A stretch of DNA of 30,466 nucleotides from Candidatus Njordarchaeum guaymasense. GTDB lineage: Archaea > Asgardarchaeota > Njordarchaeia > Njordarchaeales > Njordarchaeaceae. Of the stretch, positions 7,167 through 14,494 are shown piece by piece (position 1 is the stretch's first letter; each line of letters begins with the position of its first letter). The stretch covers positions 1-30,466 of the forward strand of contig JAUQYT010000046.1 of NCBI GenBank assembly GCA_030587605.1, given 5' to 3'. The notes below the pieces were generated by a model. It did no database searches. It saw only the letters and a list, made by a program, of their open reading frames with translations, and was not told where the DNA came from. The translations under genes and the position numbers were made by a program.

Positions 7167-7918
7167 CCGAAGCACGAGCTATATACACATTGTGGCTTAG
7201 AGAAGTCAAGAGGTACTTCCGAGAGAGAGTGCGGCCTATCAGCTCTTTTGTTCAACCCGCACTTTGGTTGCTCATATTCGGGTCGGCGATGCGTTTTCCA
7301 TCAACATCGTTGCCAATACCGTATCAGCAGTTCATCTATCCTGGGATCATCGCGCAGACCATGCTTTTCACGTCAATGTTCATGGGCATCTCTGTCATCT
7401 GGGACAGGGAGTTCGGTTTTCTCAAGGAGATACTTGTTGCGCCCATATCGAGAAGCTCAATATTCATCGGGAAAATGCTGGGAAACAGCACTGACGCGCT
7501 AATCCAAGGAGTAATTACTTTCATGCTGGGCTTCATAATCCAGGTTCCCCTAAACCTCTTGGTGTTCCTCATCGCTTTGCCAGTGATGATAATAGTGACT
7601 TTTGGGCTAGTCTGCATTGGGCTAACCATAGCCAGCTCAATGACCAGCCTTGAGAGCTTCGGCGTTATACAGAGCTTCGTAACGCTGCCAATATTCTTCA
7701 CTAGCGGCGCACTATTCTCCCTATCAAACGCTCCAGCTTGGCTTCAAGCGGTAACCTACTTCAACCCTATGACTTATGGGGTCGACGCCCTAAGGACGAT
7801 CATACTTGGAGGCGCTCTTCCCCCGCTGTTTCCTCTATACATCGACATATTGATCGTTGGCGGCTTCGATGTGGCCATGATAGTCCTTGGAACGTTCATG
7901 TTCAGCAGGAGAAAGTAG
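7163..7918 (+). CDS. ABC-2 type transporter permease
   Basis: This is the membrane subunit pairing with the ATPase just upstream. It has 251 aa with about six hydrophobic segments, including FVQPALWLLIFGSAM, FIYPGIIAQTMLFTSMFM, ALIQGVITFMLGFIIQ, LLVFLIALPVMIIVTFGLV, FVTLPIFFTSGALFSLS and a last one at IDILIVGGFDVAMIVLG. The stretch SGALFSLSNAPAWLQAVTYFNPMTYGVDALR is the conserved ABC-2/DrrB/NodJ end motif. The exported substrate is unknown. The pair sits divergently beside the amidoligase cluster. Confidence 0.92.
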   Translation: MTEARAIYTLWLREVKRYFRERVRPISSFVQPALWLLIFGSAMRFPSTSLPIPYQQFIYPGIIAQTMLFTSMFMGISVIWDREFGFLKEILVAPISRSSIFIGKMLGNSTDALIQGVITFMLGFIIQVPLNLLVFLIALPVMIIVTFGLVCIGLTIASSMTSLESFGVIQSFVTLPIFFTSGALFSLSNAPAWLQAVTYFNPMTYGVDALRTIILGGALPPLFPLYIDILIVGGFDVAMIVLGTFMFSRRK

Positions 7919-8249
7919 ACTAGAATACATGGGGAGGAGCTGGCTCATCCCCTTTCCTTCATTTTCCCTGCTTCTTCGAGCCGGACAGTAGCTTCGCCTT
8001 GTTACTGCGCGCAAATAAATCTTCATTCGCGATCAGGCGGTTACCTCTTCCGAGCTAATAGGGCTGCTTAAAACACGATGGAGAAAGACAGATCTCAGAT
8101 TCGAAAACCTGCGAGAACTTTCCAGAAATAGTGGTTCGACCGCTAAAGCGAAGTTCCTAGGGCGAGAATTATCTGAAAGGTTAGGTGCAATCTTATAAGG
8201 GCGTGGCTCAAGAATAGATCGTGTTTGGCAAGTGGAGTGGTGAGGATTA
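7919..8249. other. Intergenic region upstream of the AOR gene
   Basis: This stretch of 331 bases holds pyrimidine-rich sequence after the permease stop (possible termination zone, about 7945-7978) and a TATA-like TCTTATAAGG at 8191-8200. A frame open from 8019 to 8198 lacks any standard start codon. No gene or RNA is recognised. Confidence 0.5.
8191..8200 (+). promoter_or_regulatory. TATA box for the AOR gene
   Basis: TCTTATAAGG predicts transcription from about 8221. The ribosome-binding site GGTGAGG at 8239-8245 lies just before the ATG at 8250. Confidence 0.5.
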
Positions 8250-10079
8250 ATGTTAAAGGGATGGAACGGTCGAATCCTTCGAGTTGATCTCACTAGTGGT
8301 AAGAGCACAATCCAAGAGTACGACTTGAACTTCGCTTCAAAGTTTCTGGGCGGGCGCGGTTTCGCTGTGAGAATACTCTGGGACGATCTTATGCCTGGAG
8401 TAAATCCGCTCTCCCCTGAGAATGAGGTCGTGGTCGCAGCTGGACCGCTCACAGGATTGTCCCTGCCAAGTCCTGGGAAGGTCGTTGTTGCGGCGAAGAG
8501 TCCACTGACAGGCGGGTACGGAGACGGGAACATTGGGACCCTGGTTTCCGTGTACCTGAGGAAAGCTGGATTCGACGCAATAGTCGTCAAGGGAGTAAGC
8601 AAGAGACCATGCTACCTCTACGTAGAAAACGACACGGTTGAGATCAAAAGCGCTGAAAATCTCTGGGGTCATGGGACATTTGAGGCGGAACGAAAACTGC
8701 GTGAGAGACACGGCAAGAAAATCGGGGTTTTGAGCATCGGCCAAGCAGGGGAAAACCTTGTGAAGTACGCTAACATCATATCGCAGGAAGGTAGAGGAGG
8801 CGGGCGACCGGGCATCGGAGCAGTCATGGGGTCGAAGAAGCTGAAAGCGATCGTAGTTGCTGGTGACCGCGAGATAAAGTTGGCTAGCCCTGATGAGGCG
8901 AAGAAACTGGGCGCAGACGGCTACAAAGATGTTCTTTCGAAGACAGGCTATAAGTCTTGGAAAGCCCAGGGAACCATGTCGACAATAGTGTGGAGTCAAA
9001 CGCACGGCGTGCTGCCAACAACGAACTATAGGGAAGGAGTGTTCGATAAGGCGGACGCGATCAGCGGAGACACCATGGAGAAGATGGTCGTGGAGAACCG
9101 TGGCTGCCCTAACTGTAACATGACCTGCGGAAACGTAGTGAGGGACTCTAATGGTGAACCTTCAGAGCTAGACTACGAGAACGTCGCCATGCTCGGGTCA
9201 AACATTGGGCTGGGCGACCTCAAACAAGTGGCAACACTCAACAGGCTCGCCGACGACTATGGTGTCGACACGATCTCAGTTGGGAGCGCGATAGGGTTTG
9301 CGATGGAAGCCTCGGAGAAGAGGATCATTCAGGAAGGCATTCGATGGGGAGACTTCAAAGCAGCCAAGAACCTACTAGAAGACATCGTGTTTCAACGTCC
9401 GGCGCTGGGCAAAACACTAGCTCAGGGCGTGAAGGCAGCAGCCCAACAGTTCAAGAATGGATCAGAGAGGTGGGCCATGCACGTCAAAGGACTCGAGATC
9501 TCCGCCTACAACTGCCACGGAATGCCAGCAATGGCACTATCATTCGGCACATGCTCAATAGGAGCGCACCATAAAGACGCATGGGTCATCGCCTGGGAAG
9601 TAACAACGGCAGGACCAGGATACGGCGAAAACAAAGTTGACAAGGTAATCGAGCTACAAAGGCTACGGGGTGGAATGTTCGAATGTCTGACGGCATGCAG
9701 ACTCCCATGGGTCGAACTAGGATTTGATCTATCATGGTACCATAAGTATCTGAAAGCCATAACAGGCGTCAACTTCACTATGGAGAACATCTTCGAAATC
9801 GCCGACCGAGTATGCACACTCATAAGAGCCTTCTGGGTGAGGGAATACGGGAAGAATTGGGGGAGAGCAATGGACATGCCCCCAGCACGGTGGTTCGAGG
9901 AACCGGCAACCATAGGACCCCAGAAAGGACAGAAGCTCGACAAAGCCCAATTCGAAAGAATGCTTGACCTATACTACCAGAAAAGAGGATGGGACAAGAA
10001 CGGAATACCCACAGAATCAACACTGAAGAGACTCGGCCTGGAAGATGTGGCCTCTCAGATCAAGAAGGCTGCAAAGTAA
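8250..10079 (+). CDS. aor: Tungsten-type aldehyde:ferredoxin oxidoreductase
   Basis: AOR-family enzymes oxidise aldehydes to acids with ferredoxin, using a tungsten (or molybdenum) bis-pyranopterin and one [4Fe-4S] cluster. The 609 aa length is standard. Family blocks visible in order are GGRGFAVRILWDDL near residue 33, AAGPLTGLSLPSPGKVVVAAKSPLTG, GQAGENLVKYANI with EGRGGGRPGIGAVMGSKKLK, and the cluster ligands Cys286-x2-Cys289-x3-Cys293 in CPNCNMTC. The fourth ligand is probably Cys479 or Cys483 in FECLTACRLPW. The typical AHHKDAW block near 435 and C-terminal LYYQKRGWDKNGIPT are also present. Substrate preference (AOR, FOR or WOR-like) cannot be read by eye. No cofactor gene adjoins it. It implies an anaerobic, ferredoxin-using metabolism. 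Confidence 0.93.
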   Translation: MLKGWNGRILRVDLTSGKSTIQEYDLNFASKFLGGRGFAVRILWDDLMPGVNPLSPENEVVVAAGPLTGLSLPSPGKVVVAAKSPLTGGYGDGNIGTLVSVYLRKAGFDAIVVKGVSKRPCYLYVENDTVEIKSAENLWGHGTFEAERKLRERHGKKIGVLSIGQAGENLVKYANIISQEGRGGGRPGIGAVMGSKKLKAIVVAGDREIKLASPDEAKKLGADGYKDVLSKTGYKSWKAQGTMSTIVWSQTHGVLPTTNYREGVFDKADAISGDTMEKMVVENRGCPNCNMTCGNVVRDSNGEPSELDYENVAMLGSNIGLGDLKQVATLNRLADDYGVDTISVGSAIGFAMEASEKRIIQEGIRWGDFKAAKNLLEDIVFQRPALGKTLAQGVKAAAQQFKNGSERWAMHVKGLEISAYNCHGMPAMALSFGTCSIGAHHKDAWVIAWEVTTAGPGYGENKVDKVIELQRLRGGMFECLTACRLPWVELGFDLSWYHKYLKAITGVNFTMENIFEIADRVCTLIRAFWVREYGKNWGRAMDMPPARWFEEPATIGPQKGQKLDKAQFERMLDLYYQKRGWDKNGIPTESTLKRLGLEDVASQIKKAAK

Positions 10080-10144
10080 GACCAAGCCTCTTTCTTTGTA
10101 CGAGAATGGAAGGAGACCTGTTATCATGCGCTCTCTTCATCTAG

Positions 10145-11317
10145 TTAGCCAGTGTAGGGCTTGAATTTCCAGAACTCTATCTCGGCGCTGATTTTTCTGA
10201 GGGCCCTTAAAGCCTTGTCTTCGTCTATGGTCAACATGAGTTTTCCAAGATGCTTGCAGAATTTCTTTTGGGGAATGAGCTTGTCCCAGTCAGCGCAGTC
10301 GTGAAGAACAACCTTGTTCCCAATGTCGATGACGATATGGTAGCCACGGACGGATGCTTTGATAATAGAATCGGAGAGTTCTTCCACAGTGATCTCTTCA
10401 TCCTTGATTTTCCTTGCTCGTTTCAGCCTTTCTGCGCCCATGAATTCCTGAAGTAGGTTTTCGAGACTCTGTCCTGTCCATCGGTCGAGCGTTGCAACTG
10501 CAACTTTCTCCTTTCGGATAGGCATAAGGAAGTGTTTCTGGATGCGTGCTTTCGCTTCAGCCTGTTCAGGTGTGAGGACGCCCAGCATTTCAAGGACTTG
10601 AAGACAGTTCTCCACAGCATAGCCATGGTAATGATTGTTGAAGTAGCCGTAGACCTTCTCGACTCTACCTGCAGCTTCTTTTACTTTTGGCACCCATGGC
10701 TTCAATTCATCCTCTTTATACCTGTAGTCGAACCATGGTCTCCTTCCTCTCCCATGCCACCTGAAGTAAGTGATCTTTGAAGTCACCTTCACGTCTGACG
10801 GCAGAAGTGGCTCATCAACATTCGTGTAGGCGACTCCATGCTTTGAGAGGAGTTTCCAAGTTTCATCACTCATCCATGACAAGTCACGGAACTCGACAGC
10901 GTACGAGAATTCCTTGGGGAGAACTTCGAAGAAACTCTCTAGTCGCTCCAGATAGTCGTATGTGAAGCTTGGGGGAAGCTGAATTAGGAGGCACCCGAGT
11001 TTCCCGCCATCGAGGAGGCGACGCATCAATTCACAGAACTTGTTGACGTCCCCCTCAACTCCCTCATTCAAGTCCAACATTTTCTCGTGGGTTATCTGCT
11101 TTGGAAGCTTAGCCGTGAAAACGAAGCCGGGATCGGTGTACCTTAACCACCCAAAGACCATGCCCTCAGTAGGATAGCGGTAGAACGTGGAGTCAATCTC
11201 AGCAGTCCTGAAAACCTTGTTGTAGAAGCGGAGCTTGCTCACGTTCTTGAACCTGTAGAAAGGTTCCACCCACTCTTCATAGCTCCAACCAGACGTCCCA
11301 AGAATTATGTCTCCCAA
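10145..11317 (-). CDS. DUF72 protein with C-terminal SWIM-like zinc finger
   Basis: The first ~245 residues are a DUF72 (YecE-like) TIM-barrel: LGTSGWSYEEWVEPFY at the start, TFYRYPTEGMVFGW, VFTAKLPKQITHEK, GCLLIQLPPSFTYD, YAVEFRDLSW and YFRWHGRG. DUF72 has no established biochemical function. The extra 145 residues end in a SWIM-like finger: His339-x-Cys341 followed by Cys354-Lys-His356, in LHDCADW and KFCKHLGKLML. This is the CxC/CxH arrangement with His for the first Cys. SWIM fingers often bind nucleic acids, so a nucleic-acid link is inferred. The start is TTG 11317, with GGTGAGG 6 bases upstream. The gene shares a palindromic TATA box with the divergent membrane protein gene. Confidence 0.85.
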   Translation of the reverse strand: MGDIILGTSGWSYEEWVEPFYRFKNVSKLRFYNKVFRTAEIDSTFYRYPTEGMVFGWLRYTDPGFVFTAKLPKQITHEKMLDLNEGVEGDVNKFCELMRRLLDGGKLGCLLIQLPPSFTYDYLERLESFFEVLPKEFSYAVEFRDLSWMSDETWKLLSKHGVAYTNVDEPLLPSDVKVTSKITYFRWHGRGRRPWFDYRYKEDELKPWVPKVKEAAGRVEKVYGYFNNHYHGYAVENCLQVLEMLGVLTPEQAEAKARIQKHFLMPIRKEKVAVATLDRWTGQSLENLLQEFMGAERLKRARKIKDEEITVEELSDSIIKASVRGYHIVIDIGNKVVLHDCADWDKLIPQKKFCKHLGKLMLTIDEDKALRALRKISAEIEFWKFKPYTG

Positions 11318-11358
11318 TCAAAACCTCACCATGACAAGGTAGAGAGGAAGTCTAAAAG

Positions 11359-11368
11359 TATTTAAATA
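11359..11368. promoter_or_regulatory. Palindromic TATA box shared by divergent genes
   Basis: TATTTAAATA is its own reverse complement. Rightwards it predicts transcription start near 11390, matching leaderless translation from ATG 11382 or 11391. Leftwards it predicts a start near 11338, about 20 bases before TTG 11317 with its GGTGAGG site. Confidence 0.55.
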
Positions 11369-11381
11369 ATGATCACTATCA

Positions 11382-12212
11382 ATGTTGTCGATGGGTATTC
11401 GGGAGAGGGATGAAATCCTGGTGAGCAAGAAGGATGAGTTGCTGCAAGAACTTGACTTCAGTGTGCTTATTGAGCTTGCGAAATCAGTATCTGAGTCTCC
11501 GATCAAAAGCAATGCAACCAGATCCGACCTGCTAAAAATAGTCAAGGAGTCACTCAGCGTCGAAGAAATCAAAAGGAAGGTCAAGGATATTGATGTGGGT
11601 CGCCCGTCTGGAGAGCTGACTAGGGGTGAACTCAGGGTGGGTGGTGTTGGTCAGGTGTTTTTGGCGATTTCTGGAATGATGAGTCCCATTGGGTACTTCG
11701 TAGCGTACGGTCTCGGAGGAACAGCGGACTACAGGGGTCTGGCACCATCTGGTCTCATCAGTTCCATAATGTTCCTTGTCTTCGCTATATTGCTCAGGGT
11801 TTCCATCGCCAGGATAACTTGGAAGCTTGGTGGCAGCGGCTCGGGCACGGCTGCTTCCTTGTTCGCATTGATCGCCGCAATAACTGGATTAGTATATTAC
11901 ATACTGACAATCTTAGGGGTTACGACCGTAGAGTATTTCATGGGCTATTACACCCTTAACGCCCTGGGTGTAATGCTTATGCTGTCGTATATTCTGCTTA
12001 CAGGAATAGCAATAACTTTGCTCGGGGTGTTTTTCCTATTGTATCGGGAATATTCACCAAACAGTGAGCTCTGGATGGCTGGCGGAATAATCTACATAAT
12101 TGCGGGGGCATCGTATTTAGGCCTCACATCGTCACTCTACATTTCGGCTACGCCGTTTGTCGCTGGAATCATCGGAGCGACATGCTTCCTTGCAAGAAGA
12201 GCTCCAAAGTGA
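11382..12212 (+). CDS. Multi-pass membrane protein of unknown function
   Basis: I do not recognise a family. The first ~85 residues are charged and helical and should be cytosolic (ERDEILVSKKDELLQELD, LLKIVKESLSVEEIKRK). After these come about six transmembrane segments, among them GQVFLAISGMMSPIGYFV, ISSIMFLVFAILLRV, LFALIAAITGLVYYILTI, LMLSYILLTGIAITLLGVFF and LWMAGGIIYIIAGASYLGL. The second ATG (11391, third residue on) fits the predicted transcription start at least as well, implying a leaderless mRNA. No catalytic motif is visible. The helical N-terminal part could be an interaction or SAP-like module, but that is speculation. Confidence 0.75.
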   Translation: MLSMGIRERDEILVSKKDELLQELDFSVLIELAKSVSESPIKSNATRSDLLKIVKESLSVEEIKRKVKDIDVGRPSGELTRGELRVGGVGQVFLAISGMMSPIGYFVAYGLGGTADYRGLAPSGLISSIMFLVFAILLRVSIARITWKLGGSGSGTAASLFALIAAITGLVYYILTILGVTTVEYFMGYYTLNALGVMLMLSYILLTGIAITLLGVFFLLYREYSPNSELWMAGGIIYIIAGASYLGLTSSLYISATPFVAGIIGATCFLARRAPK

Positions 12213-12384
12213 GGGCAGGTCACCTCAGGCTTGGGCAAGAAGATGCAGAGAGTGGACTATGTTCCTTACAAGAGTGGAGCGCTTTGTTTTTCTGTTGAGA
12301 ACATCGCAAAAGATTAGTAAGCTTTAATTCAGAATCGCATAGTACTATCCATACGCCGAGAACGAGTGTAAAGGAGGCAATCAG

Positions 12385-12840
12385 TTGGAAGAAGAACAAT
12401 ACCTTGGCGGTTTCACCAGCGCCAACCTGAAGAAAGGGATCATGTCTGGTTACGGGATCTACGCCACCAATAGAAGAATAATCGGCACCAAGAAGAGAGG
12501 CGGTGTCCTAAAGGGATTCTTGGTTGCGAGCGCTCTCGGTGGCAAGGCTGGCACGATTAAAGGCGACATTCTCAGAGGCGCATTCGCTCAAGCATTCACG
12601 AAGGACGAAAGCGCAAAGCAGATTCAAGACCTTGAAAAGAACAAGGACTTCGACATCTACAGGGATAATATCGCGCAGATCGAGATCAAGAAGCCTGGAA
12701 CAATGCGCGGTGGGCACATCAAGATAAAGCCGAAGCAGGGGAAGGATATCGAAGTATCCATGCGCGGGCGCGAGGAGTACGGACATATGGTGGATCTAAT
12801 GAGAGCATTCCTCCCAGAGGCGCTAAAGGTCGAAGAATAG
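12385..12840 (+). CDS. Small PH/GRAM-like domain protein
   Basis: This soluble protein of 151 aa has a pattern seen in bacterial-type PH/GRAM domains. A strand with GYGIYATNRRIIGTKKRG comes first, then a glycine/alanine-rich loop (VASALGGKAGTIKGD), then DNIAQIEIKKPG and HIKIKPKQGKDIEVSMRG. A C-terminal helix EEYGHMVDLMRAFLPEAL closes it. There are no transmembrane segments and no catalytic motif. The start is TTG 12385, with GGAGG at 12373-12377 7 bases upstream. Function unknown; lipid- or protein-binding would fit the fold. Confidence 0.72.
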   Translation: MEEEQYLGGFTSANLKKGIMSGYGIYATNRRIIGTKKRGGVLKGFLVASALGGKAGTIKGDILRGAFAQAFTKDESAKQIQDLEKNKDFDIYRDNIAQIEIKKPGTMRGGHIKIKPKQGKDIEVSMRGREEYGHMVDLMRAFLPEALKVEE

Positions 12841-13057
12841 ACGCGAAAAATAATCAGAGCCTTTTTCGCTCCTTGCATTTCCCTTGAACCTGTTTTCGCG
12901 GTTTATTAGTAGCCGATGATTACTTCGTCTTTCCCTTTTTTATTTCACTTTCTCAAATCCATCATTCTTGCTGAATATCGACGATTTGAGGAGAATGAGG
13001 GGAACAGCGCCCGAAGGTCAATTCTTAAAGGAAACTCCATGTTAATGTACACTGTTG

Positions 13058-13990
13058 ATGTCGATGACGGAATACAGGATTGGCGCAGGTGGCTGGGCGT
13101 ACTTCCAGATTCCGGGCTTGGATCCCTTATCTACTTACGCAAGGGCTTTCAACTTTGTGGAAGTGAACTCCACCTTTTACGAGACACCGCCAATGAAGCA
13201 AGTCGCGTCTTGGCGAGAGAAGGTTCCAGCGGACTTTGAGTTCTCAGTCAGATGCCACAAGGACCTCACCCACAAGTACAAACTCGAACCAGTCAAGGAA
13301 TCCTACAAAACGCTTGACAACGCCACTGAGATCTGCAGAACGCTACGAGCAACAATACTACAAGTACAAACCCCGCCGAGTTTCAAGTTGACGGCAACCA
13401 AGACCAACGCAATCAGAGATCTCTTGGGCTCGTCAAGCTTGAAAGGGATCAGACTTGCATGGGAAATCAGGCATCCCGAGGCCGAACAACTCCCCGACTA
13501 CCTTACGAGGCTAATGCAGGACCTAGACATAATACACTGTGTAGACATATCAAAGGAAAACCCAGCATACAACTCGGACATCATGTACACGAGGCTGTTC
13601 GGCAAGGGCAAGCACAACATCTACCAATTCGACGACAAGGAACTAAAACAAATACACGACAAGATCAAGAAAGGGAAGGAAAAGAAGATCGTGCTATCCT
13701 TCCACGGTTTGAAGATGTATCTAGATGCTGCAAGATTCAGGGTGTACAATGACACCTTCAAGATGGCACCCGTGACGAAATCCGTTGGACTCTCCTCACT
13801 CAAAGAAGTGCTGAGCGAAGACGCAAAGTTTCCGACGACAAAGGAACGGCTCATCGAGCACCAGGGATGGAAAGTCTTCGACCTAAGCCCTACAGAAAGA
13901 ATCCATACATCAGAGATTCTGGAGAGGCTGCCAATCCAAACGTACAAGAATATGGATGAGGTCATCGAGGCACTCAGAAACAGACTCTGA
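13058..13990 (+). CDS. DUF72 (YecE-like) protein
   Basis: This is a second DUF72 TIM-barrel, about 310 aa, without the SWIM extension of the neighbour at 10145-11317. Family blocks are YRIGAGGWAYFQIPG at the N-terminus, FVEVNSTFYETPPMKQVASW, FEFSVRCHKDLTHKY, ILQVQTPPSFKLT, IRLAWEIRHPE and YTRLFGKGKHNIYQF. The C-terminus (WKVFDLSPTERIHTSEIL) looks family-specific. TTG 13055, ATG 13058 and ATG 13064 are all possible starts. There is no ribosome-binding site, and a TATA-like TTCTTAAAGG at 13022-13031 would give a leaderless transcript, so ATG 13058 or 13064 is preferred. The molecular function of the family is not established. Confidence 0.88.
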   Translation: MSMTEYRIGAGGWAYFQIPGLDPLSTYARAFNFVEVNSTFYETPPMKQVASWREKVPADFEFSVRCHKDLTHKYKLEPVKESYKTLDNATEICRTLRATILQVQTPPSFKLTATKTNAIRDLLGSSSLKGIRLAWEIRHPEAEQLPDYLTRLMQDLDIIHCVDISKENPAYNSDIMYTRLFGKGKHNIYQFDDKELKQIHDKIKKGKEKKIVLSFHGLKMYLDAARFRVYNDTFKMAPVTKSVGLSSLKEVLSEDAKFPTTKERLIEHQGWKVFDLSPTERIHTSEILERLPIQTYKNMDEVIEALRNRL

Positions 13991-13998
13991 ACACGAGC

Positions 13999-14020
13999 GG
14001 AGGCAGGGAAATCTGCCCTC
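13999..14020 (+). terminator. Hairpin after the DUF72 gene
   Basis: GGCAG at 14002-14006 pairs with CTGCC at 14013-14017, with partial extension outside. It lies 12 bases after the stop codon of the plus-strand gene and between convergent genes. Confidence 0.35.
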
Positions 14021-14035
14021 TCAACTTTCCACAGT

Positions 14036-14042
14036 AAAAAAA
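14036..14042 (-). terminator. Oligo-T terminator for the minus-strand genes
   Basis: Seven A residues on the plus strand read as a T7 run on the minus strand, about 55 bases after the stop of the DUF4342 gene. Oligo-T tracts are the usual archaeal termination signal. Confidence 0.4.
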
Positions 14043-14095
14043 GAATTATGGTTTCGGGCTACGTGGCTCCTGCTCGTTAGGTAGCTATTCGAATT

Positions 14096-14419
14096 CTACT
14101 TTCCTTCTTTTCTTTCTACAACTATCTTGTAGTTCGCTGCCATCGCCGCAATCACTCCCAGAGCTGCCATCCACGGCATCAGGAAGGCACCGATTACGCC
14201 GACCGTCACAGGTATCTCGAAGACGTTCTGTCCTTTCTCATTTTTGACGATTATCCTGCGCACGTTTCCCTCCTTAATCAATTGCCTAATCGTAGCAGCT
14301 AAGTTATCCGAAGAAACCGACATCTCCTGCGTAGAGTAACCCTGCAAGTACGCCCCACAGTCAGGACAGTAGTAGATTGTCGCATCCACTTTTCTACCGC
14401 ATCTTGGACACTTATCCAT
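14096..14419 (-). CDS. Zinc-ribbon plus DUF4342 protein
   Basis: The N-terminus is a zinc ribbon with Cys4, Cys7, Cys18 and Cys21 (CPRCG and CPDCG). After a short linker comes a DUF4342 pattern: IRQLIKEGNVRRIIVKNEKG, then FEIPVTVGVIGAFLMPW and AALGVIAAMAANYKIVVER. The hydrophobic part (about residues 72-95) probably forms a membrane hairpin, so the zinc ribbon would face the cytosol. It has 107 aa and a GAGGGATAG ribosome-binding site just before ATG 14419. It lies 75 bases after the BtrH-like gene in the same direction and may belong to that operon. The function of DUF4342 is unknown. Confidence 0.83.
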   Translation of the reverse strand: MDKCPRCGRKVDATIYYCPDCGAYLQGYSTQEMSVSSDNLAATIRQLIKEGNVRRIIVKNEKGQNVFEIPVTVGVIGAFLMPWMAALGVIAAMAANYKIVVERKEGK

Positions 14420-14494
14420 AATCTATCCCTCGCCATCTGTCATGATCAAGTCTTCTAATAGACTTTGCTGGAGAAAGAAAGGAAAGATGTGGTT

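Noticed and set aside
8019..8198. Open plus-strand frame of about 59 codons upstream of the AOR gene
   Set aside because: It lacks any ATG, GTG or TTG in its usable part and has no recognisable family; it runs into the AOR promoter. Chance openness of this length is not rare.
12916..13239. 107-codon plus-strand frame overlapping the second DUF72 gene
   Set aside because: It is a shifted-frame shadow of the DUF72 gene, whose protein has clear family blocks.
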